Assembly: GCA_020744225.1 (NCBI GenBank)
Contig: JAGMWG010000010.1
Coordinates: 1,116,001-1,180,000 of the forward strand
Direction: 5' to 3'
DNA from: Paraphoma chrysanthemicola
Lineage: Eukaryota > Ascomycota > Dothideomycetes > Pleosporales > Phaeosphaeriaceae
Length of the DNA stretch: 64,000 bases
Shown here: positions 10,884 through 22,376 of the stretch, piece by piece
How positions within the stretch are numbered: position 1 is the stretch's first letter
Layout of the letters: each line of letters begins with the position of its first letter
Translations under genes and position numbers: made by a program
The notes under the pieces: model-generated
The model's database searches: none
The model's input: only the letters and a program-made list of their open reading frames with translations
What the model was told of the DNA's origin: nothing

Positions 10884-12218
10884 ATGGTCGAGTCTCGCAA
10901 ATTTTACGTTGCTCTCGTCGGTGTTGTCGCATGGTCGAGCACCGCTGCAGAGACTATATTGACAATACTGGAGGCCGTCTCTTTCCCGGATCTGCAAAAG
11001 CCACTGATCCACACCGCAGCAGCGTCAAGTGCGCTAGACGTCGTGTCACTATGTTGTATCGGACTCTACATGTTTCAGGAAGCACGGCAAAGAGATGGAA
11101 TGATAGAACGTTCAGCGCAAGCCCGAGTTGTGATCGGCGGCACCATGCTCATATCTGTCATCGCCTTGATCCTCAGCCTTGCCCTGATCATCATGATCAA
11201 GTCGACCTGGGATGAGATTATTCAGGCTGTATCAAAGGGTCCTGTGTATGATTGGGACCACTGCGTCTCTGCGCAGATAGCGATTTGGGTCGTTTCCTGC
11301 ATAAGCCAGATCGTGCTATATACCTGGGCGTTCTGGCGTCGACGGGCCCCAGAGGTGCAGGCCGTAGCCACTTCTGGCCCACGCGATTCTGTCATGTCAG
11401 AGATCCGCAGCTCGCAACAAGGCAGAAACCTGTTCTTGATGGAGCCTACCCAGCCATCGTCACCACTTGCCGCGGCGCTACCTTCGCCGACCTTTTCATC
11501 TCGATCATCTCATTCTCTCAAGTCGTTCCGAGAGTCTCTGCGTCATGTGGTGCGCCCAACCACGTCGCGGACGACCTTGATCAGTCGACCCTCCTTCACT
11601 CGCGATGCAAGGAGCATCCACTCGCAGTCCGAGTCGGTGGACAACATTTCACACTCGGACGGCTTCGACAGCTGGGACACAAGCAGCGTAAGTCTGCAAG
11701 CGCGAGATGCCGTTATGCAGACTGCACCATCGCGTGGCACAACGCTCGATCCCATTCCTGGTAGTCGACCAACGACACCCGCCCGCGCCCTCGAAGGGCC
11801 GTTTCTCACCGAACTTCCGGAGGAAGACGAGGAATTGACTCCCCCGCCTAAAATGATGCCCGACTACTCACGGCCGCCGAGTCCGGCTGTGAGTGAGGCG
11901 CACATACATCCACTCTTTAGAACCGAGTCTCCAGTCCCACCGCCTGAGGCGACACCCGGTACGAGCATTCTTGCGAGCCCGTTGGCCACCCAAGCGATTG
12001 CTTGCCCTCCACGATCTTTCAACCGCATGAGATCGAACAGTCAACTCGCTCAGAGCGTTCGTGGACGAGCGACAAGTCCACAAGCATCGTCACGAAGCCC
12101 GAGTCCTATTAGTCGCGAGCTCACGCCACCAATCCCGGACTACGTCCTCAACTCGTCACCACGCAGCAGCATGAGTGGTTCGAGAATGGTGCGACTACAG
12201 TATTCGCCTGATCGGTAA
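10884..12218 (+). CDS. Four-helix membrane protein with long disordered tail (unknown)
   Basis: A single uninterrupted frame of 444 aa. The N-terminal 150 residues hold four hydrophobic segments, at about residues 6-25, 47-65, 82-105 and 128-150. The spacing and short loops are like small tetraspan membrane proteins. The remaining 290 residues are rich in Ser, Pro, Thr and Arg with many SP and TP pairs, so the tail is probably cytoplasmic, disordered and phosphorylated. An acidic patch (PEEDEELTPPP) lies near residue 315. I do not recognise a named family. The start has a purine at -3 and follows a pyrimidine-rich leader. The likely location is the plasma membrane or endomembranes; this is inference. 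Confidence 0.75.
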   Translation: MVESRKFYVALVGVVAWSSTAAETILTILEAVSFPDLQKPLIHTAAASSALDVVSLCCIGLYMFQEARQRDGMIERSAQARVVIGGTMLISVIALILSLALIIMIKSTWDEIIQAVSKGPVYDWDHCVSAQIAIWVVSCISQIVLYTWAFWRRRAPEVQAVATSGPRDSVMSEIRSSQQGRNLFLMEPTQPSSPLAAALPSPTFSSRSSHSLKSFRESLRHVVRPTTSRTTLISRPSFTRDARSIHSQSESVDNISHSDGFDSWDTSSVSLQARDAVMQTAPSRGTTLDPIPGSRPTTPARALEGPFLTELPEEDEELTPPPKMMPDYSRPPSPAVSEAHIHPLFRTESPVPPPEATPGTSILASPLATQAIACPPRSFNRMRSNSQLAQSVRGRATSPQASSRSPSPISRELTPPIPDYVLNSSPRSSMSGSRMVRLQYSPDR

Positions 12219-15200
12219 TTGTGGCAACATTTACTCATTTCCATTTCCTTTGAAAAGGTGGGCACATCTCAATAGGGATAATGTCTGCTACGCTTCATGC
12301 GCTACGATTCCATTGTGTACATAGACGGTCCGCGGATCTCTTTTTTAACTTCCTTTTCGTCATCAGCTCTCGCCTTGACTGGCTTGATCGAGCTTCTTTA
12401 GCGTCAACTAGTACTGCGTGTGCGGAGATACCTGGCTTCGGCTGTTGCTTATGGTTGGTCTCCCCCCTTTGAGACGTTGTAGTTTTTAGACGTAGTATCA
12501 CTTACCGAAATCGCCGTTCGGGCGGTCGAACGACGGGCAAATTAGTTTATGAATTGGAATACCAATATCTTGAATACCCGAACACAGCATGTCTTATCTC
12601 TTTCCTCTTGTTTACCGAGGGAGATTTCGGTCCCAGCCATGCTCCTATTGCACGTACCTATTCAGTCTGCCGAAAACTCCGGAGAATCCGGATTTCCAAG
12701 CACGCATTTTTTTTGCGCACACACCACGAATCGAGCACATACGTAATCTCACAGCCCAGCCTCGCCCAAGATTGTCCATTTCTCGCCCTCGTGGCGGACC
12801 CACCTTTCTCCGCGAGGCGGGCATCATGCCTGTCAATCCCGTGACCGGCACATCCCTGCTCCCCGCGACGTGGACAACGCTGCATCGAAGATTCGAAATC
12901 TCATCTCGTGGTTGTTCTAGTGCATGATAGTTGGTATTGGTATAGCGAACGGAGGACTTGGCGGGGAGACGGAGGGCGAGTAGGATGGGGAAGTGTGGGT
13001 GGTTTGGATGGTTGGGGTGGGTGAGTAAGGGAGGCGGTGGGGAAATGGTGGATTGGGGGCTGAGGATGAGAGATGTGGATTCAAGGCTTGGGAGATTGAT
13101 TATGCTGCGGTATTTCGAATATGATGTTTTAATGCATGCGCTCTATTGTGGATGAGGTAAGGTAAGGTTGTATGCATGCAGCACAACATGTCATACACTG
13201 TAGACCTACGACGGGGAAGCCATGAGAAATACTGCCACGTTTCTATCCAAAGTCTTGGTGTATTTGGGTACGTGCGCACGTCTCTTTTGCGGCTTGTATA
13301 ACTGCTGCGCGTTTCTCGACGTTCGGTTTTAGCCAACGGCGCAAGAACTCTATCTGGTGATGTGAGTAATATACAAGGTAAAGAAAAAGGTGATATGGCA
13401 GGCGAATCAATCCATTTCAGTCAAGAGCCTAGCCCTCCTTTCGACGAGAACCATGCTGCCAACTCGTTCCTGCCATCGTTTCAACCTCGCGCCCATTTCA
13501 AGCATCGATGTCTAAGAATTCGTCTTGATGCGTGCGATGTGTGACAATAAGCTTTCCTGTTTTGGCGCTCTGTCGTCTTTGAAGCGTTCTACGCGCCCAT
13601 CCGCAAACCTTGATGAACCTTGACGAACGTCCAAACGTTATTTTCGAGCAACGATGATATCAGTAGCGCGGTTTTCAGATGTAGATCGAGCTTTATCATG
13701 AAGATTTGCGAGATGGTGAAAGTTAGAGGGCGTGTGGTATGGTGTGGTATGGTGTTGTTACGTGCAAAAGAGACCTGTGCGAGTGCATGAACGTACTTGT
13801 GAAGGTTCCGAGGTTGCTTAGACGTATCGACTCTGCCGGATTGACTTTGAAGCTGTCTTGATATCCGAGAATACTGTTGAGTGAGATCAAGGCGCCTGCA
13901 TTTGTGAGGTGGTGTACTGCTTGGCCACAGCGCCATGTTCTCGACTTGCATTTAAAATCATGTATGGCATGTTTCAATGTTCGCAGACACGCAGTGACTT
14001 TTCAAATCTGAAGGTCAATTTGAGTGCAGCGCGGATGTATCCACGTGTGATCGCAGCTCCCGTCGTGTACCGAGTACAGTATCTTGGAAGCCGTCAGTGC
14101 TCTGTGGGATTCGCGCTCAGGTCATGAACATGTGCGAAGCCATTCAGGAGTATTTCAGGTGCAGTGCGAACGCTTGAAAGATGTTCATGGTAACTATCTT
14201 GCCATAGCGAGCGCAAAGTCTGATGAGAAATTCGCGAGCTGTCGAGATGACATGCAAAAGGAGGCGGCCCGGTTGCGGCGGGATCGTCCCGGTACGGGTA
14301 GTTGTGCGGCTAATGACGTGCGAAAGTTGAAACTTGGTTGAATCAATTCAGAGCTTCGAGAAGGTGGGAGAGTCGCGATGTCGCTAATCGTTGATGGTCG
14401 ATGTGTAGATGTAGATGCTGACGGCGCCGTTTGTACAAGGGACTGGGGTTGTGATGAGGTGATGTGTCGATGTTGCCCCCTTGGGATGGTACTCGCAAGA
14501 CTCGGCACGGTTCTTGTCTCACACATAAGATGGGCCGAAAATATACAGTCACGTATGAGTTGAAGAACAAACACACAGGAACTTCTGAAGTACAGTAGCT
14601 TATATTATGCAGAACTATTGACGTTATGAGTGTGCGTTGTTCCCTTGGATGTGGCGGTGGTAACGAAGACCGCTGAGCGCTGATTGGTGGACAGCCCTGC
14701 AGGATTAACTAACCAGGGAAGGCGCGAGCCCTGAGACCTGGATCTCAGCACCAGAGCCACGATTTGCGCTCAGCCAGACGCTACTTGCACCTCACGACAA
14801 TCCTCGAGACTTGCACCGCGAGCTTGAGTTATCGCTCTCCTTTGATCTCCGTTGCAAGGACGCCTCCGTGCACCCAGTTGCTTCTTTCCTATCCGCTGCC
14901 GCGCGGAGCATTTCTTCCTGCAGGCTGTGTCCTCTACCAGCCACTGCGATTTGCATAGCAGCTATCAACACGACTTTGGACATTTCCAAAATCGAACATT
15001 TGATCTCTGACTACAAGCGATGGTCCCCTGACTTGCGCTGCTTCATATCTCCTGTCACGCGGTCAAGCAAGTCATTGTGCTACGAGGAGACACTGGTCAC
15101 AGTACGTTCACTTTCACCACCTTCACGCAAGTCCTCACATTTACCGCGCCTCATCATCGTATTATCACTTTTCAGGACACAATAGCGCTATTCTGGTCAA

Positions 15201-15441
15201 TGCGCTTTCCTCAAATTCTTCTGACACCTGTCGCGTTCTAAGCTGACGTCTCTTGCATATAGCCTCCGCATCACATATAGCAATCCGGGTACCAAAGGAC
15301 TACAGCACTTCTTCTATTCGTTGACAGAGCCTGTAAGTTACTGGACGCTCATGCAAAGCCGAGAATTGATCTCAAACGCTGCGTCTTGAACGATCACGAG
15401 CTGACCACCAGTGCTTCCACGTCCAGGTCTCGCCTTCCACG
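12219..15441. other. Longest gene-poor gap, 3.2 kb
   Basis: No convincing multi-exon gene was found on either strand. The stretch 12955-13090 is G-rich on the plus strand with a potential G-quadruplex at 13014-13042. A short direct repeat (GTGTGGTATG, twice) lies near 13733-13755. An open frame at 14084-14341 (plus, Cys and charged residues) and one at 14194-14574 (minus) overlap and cannot both be real; neither has a family match I know. The 3' part is the promoter of the gene starting at 15442. Confidence 0.5.
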
Positions 15442-18400
15442 ATGCCACCAAAACGCAAATTTAAAGCGACAAAGACAGCGACGGCCTTGCCACTCAAGAC
15501 ACCGCGTACGTCCGGCGTCTTTGCCATTTCTCCCATCATGCATATGCTTCGTATCCTTTACTAACTTGGCAAAGCCCGGAATAAGGTTAGCGAGGGCACT
15601 AAGCCGGGGCAAGTGCGTCGCAATAGCCTTGCTGCAACTTCTGGAAGAACGTCGCGTCTTCTCCCATCCGTTCCATTTCAGATGACCACCCGGCGCGGCG
15701 CAAAGACGGCATCGGCTGGACCATCAAGCGCAAGCTCTGGCAGCCGTCGCAGTTCCTTGAATGATGTTGCGCAATCCCAGGAGGCGCCATCCGACTTTGA
15801 GGATGAGCGACCAGCCAAGCGCAGCCGAACATCCACCGATTCTGGTTCGCCCCAAATGTCCAATGGCTCCTTTGACAACAAAACACCCATGAATGGCACG
15901 CAAACACCAGAGCTACTGAAACCTGTTCCTGATGCGACTTCAACGGCACCAAAGACGGCTGGGAAGAAGAGGCGCGCATCAGACAACTCGTCGCAGTCGA
16001 GCAAAACATTGAATCCTCGCTCAAATGGTGTTCTCACCCGGACCCAAAGCGACGTCTCTGAACAACAACCGCGCAGAAAGAAGCGCAAAACAGCTGGAAC
16101 CCCTGCCGAATCTGCCGATCAGCCACCAGAATTGACCGATGCGAGCACTGCGCCAAATTCACCAGAGCAGCTTCCTGATGTTGATGGCAGTCAAAGCCTG
16201 CAAAACGTGCTCCCAACCAATGGCGATGCCCCTGCGAAACCCGGCCGACGCCTGCCCGGCCGTCGACGCCAACCGCATCCGGACATCAACATCGAGACTG
16301 ATCTTCGCCGCCAACTTAATTTGAAGATGAGCTATCGAAGTCTGGCTAAGGTTCAGAAAACATTGCTTGAAGAATTGTCGAATCGGACTATCAAAAACCT
16401 GGAACATGATTCGGATTACCACAAGAAATGTCCCGAGTATGCGCCACTTATGGCACTGCTGCAGCAACGCCGCGATAGTCGCGTTGATCAGATTGACGCT
16501 TTTCGCACGTATCGCCTGGAGCAGCTGCAGCGCGTGCGTGTAGCAGAGGAGCGCATCCAAAAAGAACAGTACATTGTAAGCTGCAATAGTGTATGCTTAT
16601 CACTATCAGCACAACTGACCGTTGCAGAACCGATTTCGAGACTTACAAGACGACTTCCTTCTGCAATGTTACCATCGAATGAAGCGAATTGAGCGAGAAA
16701 TGAAAGGCGAAGAGGCCAATGCAACAGACGACGAGGTACGATCAGCGCTTCATTGTGAAGCCACGTTTCTAACATCTCCAAGGATAATGTTCTTCCGCCT
16801 ACCTATACTGATGAGCCACACCATGCCGACGAAGATCGAATTGGCTCAAAGTTCGCGTCGCGCAGCAGAGCGTATGTTGAGGCTGACAGGGAACTCCAAG
16901 ATGACTCGAAACGAAAGAAGTTTGATCTTGCCAGGGCCGCTTTCGTAGTCGCGGACGAAGAAGCAGACGACTCAATTGGTGACGTTGCAAGTGGTTTCGC
17001 GCGATATGCTGGACCCGATCGCGCCGAAGCAATCGCTCACTACAACATCACAACTATGGCAGATGCTGCAGAAGAGCTAGAGCGGACCCCAACACCGCTT
17101 CCCGAGATCCCGAAGGTGCAGCCCATACCTAATGCACAGGCTTTCGACCTCATGATGCTCGCAGAGCTCTCCGCGCAGCACTCGCAAGGTCTCGCAACAA
17201 ACCATGCTCAAGCCTCCAATCAGCAATCGCAGCATCAGCAAGAGCCTCAAGCTCGGATCGCTACTCCCACGATCAAGATGGAGCTCACAAGACAGGTTTC
17301 GCCAATCAATGCTCCAGTGCCGATGCCCTCACAAGCTGCGCACAGTAGCCCGATCAAGGCTACTCAACCAGCTGTACAGCCAACCCAGCAAACACCTCAC
17401 TCGGAACCGAACGGCGTCCCAGAGGTTGCGAAGAATTCAACACCAGCGAGGATCTCCACGCACAGAATCATGGACATTCTAAACAACGACCAAGACGTTC
17501 CAGTGTTTCGTTCGCGTGAGCTACAGCCTCCAGCACCAGAGCCAAGCACGCCTTCGAGGCGTGAGGCTGCACATGCTCAGCATGATACTGCAGCTCAGAG
17601 TGCGCCTCGTCCAGACACTGCCGGTGACAATACTGAGAAACCTGTGGACCAAGCTCTCATGGATGCACTTGGCGGAAGGCCTAGTGAGCCACCTCCAACG
17701 CCACCTCAGACATATCTACCATGGCAAAGACAGAGTGTCGCCCCTCCACACCGAGAGTCGGAAGAGACGACCCGTCGACGGGATCCGTTACAAAAAATTC
17801 GGGATCTACTGGATAGAAAAGCGCGCGAGCATGGCAGAGAACCTTCAGACCGATCCCATTACCGTTCTAGCAACTCTTTTCTCCCGCGCGTCTCCAGTAT
17901 GCAAGCTGCTCAAGACCGTCAGGATGTCGCAGGGTATGACCCTGCCCGTCCTTCAGCCGGTCTCTACGGCGCCTCCCCAAGTGTGGGCCCTGCCTTCCCG
18001 CAGCCAGGGCGCAGAGGATCACAAGATCACGGTCACTGGGAGCGTGACAGGCGTATGAGCGGGTCACAAGCACCGCAGCAGCCATCCCAATCACCGTACA
18101 GCAACCCGCCCCAACTACACCAAGGAGAGCATAGCAGAACGAACCCATCCCCATCAGCGCATCAAAGTCCTTACGTCCCGCCCGCTGGCTCACTTCCTCT
18201 ACCTCCTAAGCCGCCTGGTCCACCTCCACCTGTCAATTTCCGTTTTGCACACTACGATCCAGCCCCACCTCGACCGACGTACCCACCGCCATCACCAACG
18301 TACCCTCAGGGATCTCATCCACCGCAGCTAGGACCACCGCAATATCCTTCGGGCTATGCTACTGCATACCAGCCAGGGTACCAGCCACCACCAGGCTCTT

Positions 18401-18747
18401 TCCAAGCCCCTCCTCCACCGCCAGGATCTAGCATCGCACCTTACCCACCACTCAAGATCCACCAATACGGCGGCCAACCTATTCTCCCAGCAAATATGGC
18501 TCCGCCCCCACACTCTGGATCACAAATGACCTTTGTCGGTCAACAGCCTCAGCAACAACCAGCCTACTCGCCAACACAAGGCCAGCCGCCTCGTCCGCAG
18601 TACGAAACGCAGCGCGAAGGCCAGCCTGGCGAACGGCCTCCCGAGCCACAGCAGCGTCCCCGCAGACAATATCGTAGCTACCACGCGCCGGGCACGCAGT
18701 TCAGAAGCTACCAAGGTCCAGGCGAGGGACGACGGAGGGGCGGCTAG
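15442..18747 (+). CDS. Large coiled-coil, Gln/Pro-rich protein, probably nuclear (unknown)
   Basis: Four exons (15442-15505, 15575-16575, 16628-16735, 16783-18747) join in frame to give 1045 aa. The N-terminus MPPKRKFK is strongly basic, and a second basic patch (RRKKRK) lies near residue 175; both look like nuclear localisation signals. A charged helical region follows (about residues 255-395, from YRSLAKVQKTLLEELS to RMKRIEREMKGEE), predicted coiled coil with the best conservation feel. The C-terminal 500 residues are low-complexity, rich in Gln, Pro and Ser, with long PPP runs. The extreme C-terminus carries two related units (YRSYHAPG and FRSYQGPG) before a GRRRGG end. I cannot name the family; a chromatin or transcription co-regulator is only a guess from composition. 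Confidence 0.82.
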
Positions 18748-19392
18748 AAGCTAGTTTATCCGACGCCTCCTCTGGATGGTGCTGGCGAGGAGAAGAATCC
18801 TATCGTGTTGGACTGAGGCCATGGGATGTGTTCCCGTCGTTCTCTCTTTTCGTTTTTTATCATCATGCTGCTCGATTGTTGCTTGGATACATTTTGCATT
18901 GGAGGACGGGAGACTGTGTGTCTTTTTATTGTTATATTTTGGCATGGCGTTGCATAGCGCGGCTTTTGTATCCAGACCATCACATTGTCGTTGGATGCGT
19001 GGTGTGTGTGGTGAATGCGCATTACCATGGACGGGAATTGGGTTTGCCCTTTTTGTCTGCCATATGGTAGCTATTTGTCTTCGGACAAGTTTTTTGGAAC
19101 AAGGTAAGCATTGTTAGTGTATTTTTTTTATTTTGGTTAGTTTAGTGTTTTTTCGTTTGGGAATGTATGATATGTTTTTTCGACTTGAACCAATCGAGTG
19201 AGTGAATATGCCACACATCTTCCCATATGTGCATCACGATTCCGCTGAATGCATACACATATATCGTGATAGAATGTACTAAAATGCAAAAGGGTATCAC
19301 TACTCCATCCTCGTGCCATTCAGCTACCAAAACCTGCTCGAGCACTTCGCGCAGACTTGTTTCCTCCTTCCCTCGGTCCCTTCTTGCTAACA
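18748..19392. other. Convergent 3' region, 645 bp
   Basis: Between the ends of two genes facing each other. It is T-rich on the plus strand (several T-runs at 18840-19165), as expected for shared 3' UTR and polyadenylation sequence. No gene seen. Confidence 0.55.
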
Positions 19393-20829
19393 TCAAGCCT
19401 TCCTCCCCACCCTGCCCTTCGGCGTCCACTCCCTCTCCCTCGCACTCCGCGCCCCAAACCCTCCCGCACCAGTATTCTTCGGCGTCGCGGCACCCATCCT
19501 CTCAAACAACCTTTGTGCCGCCGGCGTCAAATCACCTTTGACCTTGCCTCTACCGGGTGTCTGCGCGCCGGCCAGCCCTCCCGCGCGAGGCGTCGGGGCC
19601 GACAAGAAGCGCGGAGTTTCCGATGTGAAGATGCCCAGTCCGCTGCCCGGTGGTTTCATCGTTGTACTAGTATCGGCATTCGAGCGCTTCGTGCCAATTC
19701 GTTCGACCATTTTGTGGTGCATCTTTTCGCGGGCCGAGGACTCGGTGATGGTGAAGGGCGTGGCCTTACTGGCTGCGTCGACGCCGTAGCGTTCGAGTAG
19801 ATCGGTGGGTGCGTCGTCGTCATCGCTGTCTGGTGAGGGTGGGTGCGCGTCAACGAAGGCGTAGCCTTTCACTCGGGGGGTTTCGCTGCCTGTATAGCCA
19901 CCTTCGCTTGGGTTGAGGCGTGGGCGGCCAGCGACGGCGTCACGAATGCTGGACAGAGTTGGGCTGGGCGGGCGTGGAGGGTCGGCTTCGGGCGCGGGCA
20001 GACGGGTGTTGTGGTGGAGGACTTGTTTCGGTGGTGCGAGGGAGGCGTCTTCAGCTCGTTGTGCACGGGTTGGTGCCCATGCTTCGACGCTGTCTGGGCC
20101 GAACATAAAAGTATTGAAGGCTGTATGCTTGTGGCCTGTAGGCGCAGCAGGGCGGTCGGCGAGGTCTTGACTTGGCCGTGTGCTCAGGACGAGCTCCTTT
20201 GATTCGTTGGCTGCTGTGCGGGCTTGGATGACCTTCTGCTGTGCTATGCGCTGTTTACTCGCATACATGTTTCCTTCCCGTAGCCACGCGTTCTTCTCGA
20301 ACTTTTTCTGGTTGTGCTTGTCGATAATCTGGCTGAAGCTTTCCTGATCTTCGGACGTGTACTTGGCTTGGAAAGCACCCAGACTCAGATTCAAATCCAC
20401 ATCGTCGAGTTTGCCCAAGCCTTCCTCGTCTTCTCCATCTTCAGTTGCGGCGACTGTTACTGGTGTGTCCGTGCCCCATACACTCGGTGTCTTGTCCCCA
20501 CTACCCACTGGTCTGTCGAATCTGGTGCGCTCCGAGACCTTCCTCTTGCCGCTGGGTACTGGCGTCATGGCTTGCGTGAGCTTCTTGCCAGCCTCTCGTA
20601 TCCATGACCTGTTCTTGCTTTCCACGGCGTTCAGGTACTCGCGCTGAGCATCGGCTTCGGCAAGGCCAGGGAAGAAGTCGCGACGGATGATGTGCGAGAC
20701 AGCAGAAACATATGTATCTTCTTCGAGCACTACGGCAGGGCGCTTTATTCGTTTAGGCGCCGCTGGTGGCGGCATCAGTGCTGTGGACGCACTGCGCTTG
20801 GTGAGCGCGGTCGAGTTCGTTGACGACAT
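19393..20829 (-). CDS. ess2: ESS2/DGCR14 (Es2) nuclear splicing-associated protein
   Basis: One exon. The start is taken at 20829 (MSSTNSTALTKRS), giving 478 aa; an upstream in-frame ATG at 20931 would add 34 residues that do not look family-like. Es2 features run throughout: KRPAVVLEEDTYVSAVSHII and RRDFFPGL at the N-terminus, SLGAFQAKYTSEDQESF with NQKKFEKNAWLRE in the middle, then NTFMFGPDSVEAW. Near the C-terminus are ETPRVKGYAFVD and the LTPAAQRLFERM motif with TPK repeats. Members of this family are nuclear proteins that join late spliceosomes (S. pombe Bis1, animal DGCR14). The C-terminal third is rich in TP sites. Confidence 0.93.
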   Translation of the reverse strand: MSSTNSTALTKRSASTALMPPPAAPKRIKRPAVVLEEDTYVSAVSHIIRRDFFPGLAEADAQREYLNAVESKNRSWIREAGKKLTQAMTPVPSGKRKVSERTRFDRPVGSGDKTPSVWGTDTPVTVAATEDGEDEEGLGKLDDVDLNLSLGAFQAKYTSEDQESFSQIIDKHNQKKFEKNAWLREGNMYASKQRIAQQKVIQARTAANESKELVLSTRPSQDLADRPAAPTGHKHTAFNTFMFGPDSVEAWAPTRAQRAEDASLAPPKQVLHHNTRLPAPEADPPRPPSPTLSSIRDAVAGRPRLNPSEGGYTGSETPRVKGYAFVDAHPPSPDSDDDDAPTDLLERYGVDAASKATPFTITESSAREKMHHKMVERIGTKRSNADTSTTMKPPGSGLGIFTSETPRFLSAPTPRAGGLAGAQTPGRGKVKGDLTPAAQRLFERMGAATPKNTGAGGFGARSAREREWTPKGRVGRKA

Positions 20830-21422
20830 TGTCAAGTCGTGGGGCAGCGAGACGGAGGGCAAGGAGCGGCGGTCGAGGCTGTACGGCGAGCACTGGACCA
20901 GGCTAGAACATATCGCCAGAGGAGTAGCCACGTAAGACCGGGAAAATGGGGCTCATGCAGCGAGCATAATAAAGTAGTGTGTGGTTGTGAGTAACTGTTG
21001 GCGCAAAGTGACTTTCGTGGTTGGCGTTGCCTCATCGTGGCAGAATCGCTCTCACCGCCCTCAGCCCTATCAAAATGTACCTGCATATGTCACAATCAGC
21101 CTTTGTTGCACGGACAAGCCTGTCAGTCTCCACATCGAAATTAAGAATAGGTCATCACTGGATAAATAGGGCTGCTGTACTTCAATAGTCGGATTTGGCA
21201 TCACGTAGCATTATATTGGTGTGGTACTGCACCAAAACTCTCAGCCGAATTTAGACGCCATGCAGCGAATCGTGGTATCATTCATTCCATAGACCATAGA
21301 GCAATATCATACGCTCTGTACTACTTTTAAGTCATGTTCCTAACGCCAAGAATCTGTGCATCTTGCTCCATAATAGCCGTGGGGTGTTCAACTCAACTCC
21401 ACCCATACACCCAAGGTACAAA
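20830..21422. other. Intergenic gap, 593 bp
   Basis: Promoter of ESS2 and 3' side of TIF6, both on the minus strand. The part 21090-21420 is moderately AT-rich. No gene seen. Confidence 0.55.
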
Positions 21423-22376
21423 CTAGTAGAAAGACTCCACCATGGCATCCTTGTGCGTCGTATTAATGTTTCCGGCTTGACCTTCGCCCAATCTGAACAC
21501 ACTCTCTACAACGGATAATTCAGTTGCAGTTGTGTCGAGACCTATTCAGATGTTGTCAGCAATCATCCCTTCACCAACCCAACACCAAAAAACATACCAG
21601 TAACAGCCATCCAGTCATTGACCACCATTCCTGCGCCAACAACCGCACTACCACGGTTCACACTACCCGCCACAAGCGGGACCTGCAGCAAGCTCGACAA
21701 CTCGTCCTGATCCTGTATGCTCGTCTTGGGATGCACAATCCCGCCCTGATTGCTCAGCGCCATATAACTTCCCGTCAACACGTTATCCGCAATTGTCTGC
21801 CTGAACACCTCCACGCCCAGCGAATCTGCTATTATTTCTTCGGTCTCACGCTCAATGTCGGGATGTACGAGGGCGACGTGGTCGTTGCAACATATTACGT
21901 TGCCCAGAGCAGAGAGGCGCTCTTCTATCCGCTGTATCTTGACCGTGTCTGGTATCGAGTTGCGCAGATGTTGCAGTTCTTGGTCGGTTGTGGTGGTCGG
22001 GACGAGAAGGCCTTTCTTGTTACCTGCGGTTAGGCGGCCGACGATGCGGGTGCCGGCGATGGTGGCGTGGCAGATGGGGATGACGTCTTGGAGTTCGGCT
22101 TCAAAGACACTGTGGGAAGTATGTTAGTGGCTTGTCGTGTGTGTATGTTGGGGGCATGCTTGGGTGGTTCGGTGGTTGTGGCGAGATGAAGAATTGTTGC
22201 GCACCTGTAAAAGTTCTCTGAAGCTCCGACTGCGACGATCGCATATGCGTTTGTGAGTGTTGAGAAGACACCGACTCTGCGCGACCATGTATTAGCATCG
22301 GATACCCTTTGAAAGCTCGTGCGGAGCTTATGGCGACCTACTCGTTCGAGTTCTCGAATTGTGCGCGGACAGCCAT
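21423..22376 (-). CDS. tif6: Eukaryotic translation initiation factor 6 (Tif6)
   Basis: Four exons on the minus strand (22342-22376, 22205-22276, 21598-22109, 21423-21541) join cleanly to 245 aa, exactly the usual eIF6 length. The sequence follows the family from end to end: [16 protein letters not shown] at the start, then [51 protein letters not shown] and the C-terminal [10 protein letters not shown] with SVFRLGE. The protein binds the 60S subunit, blocks early joining with 40S and is needed for 60S biogenesis and nuclear export. Introns are 65, 95 and 56 nt; the first uses a GTAGGT donor and a TGCTAAT branch site. Identification is as good as it can be by eye. Confidence 0.98.
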
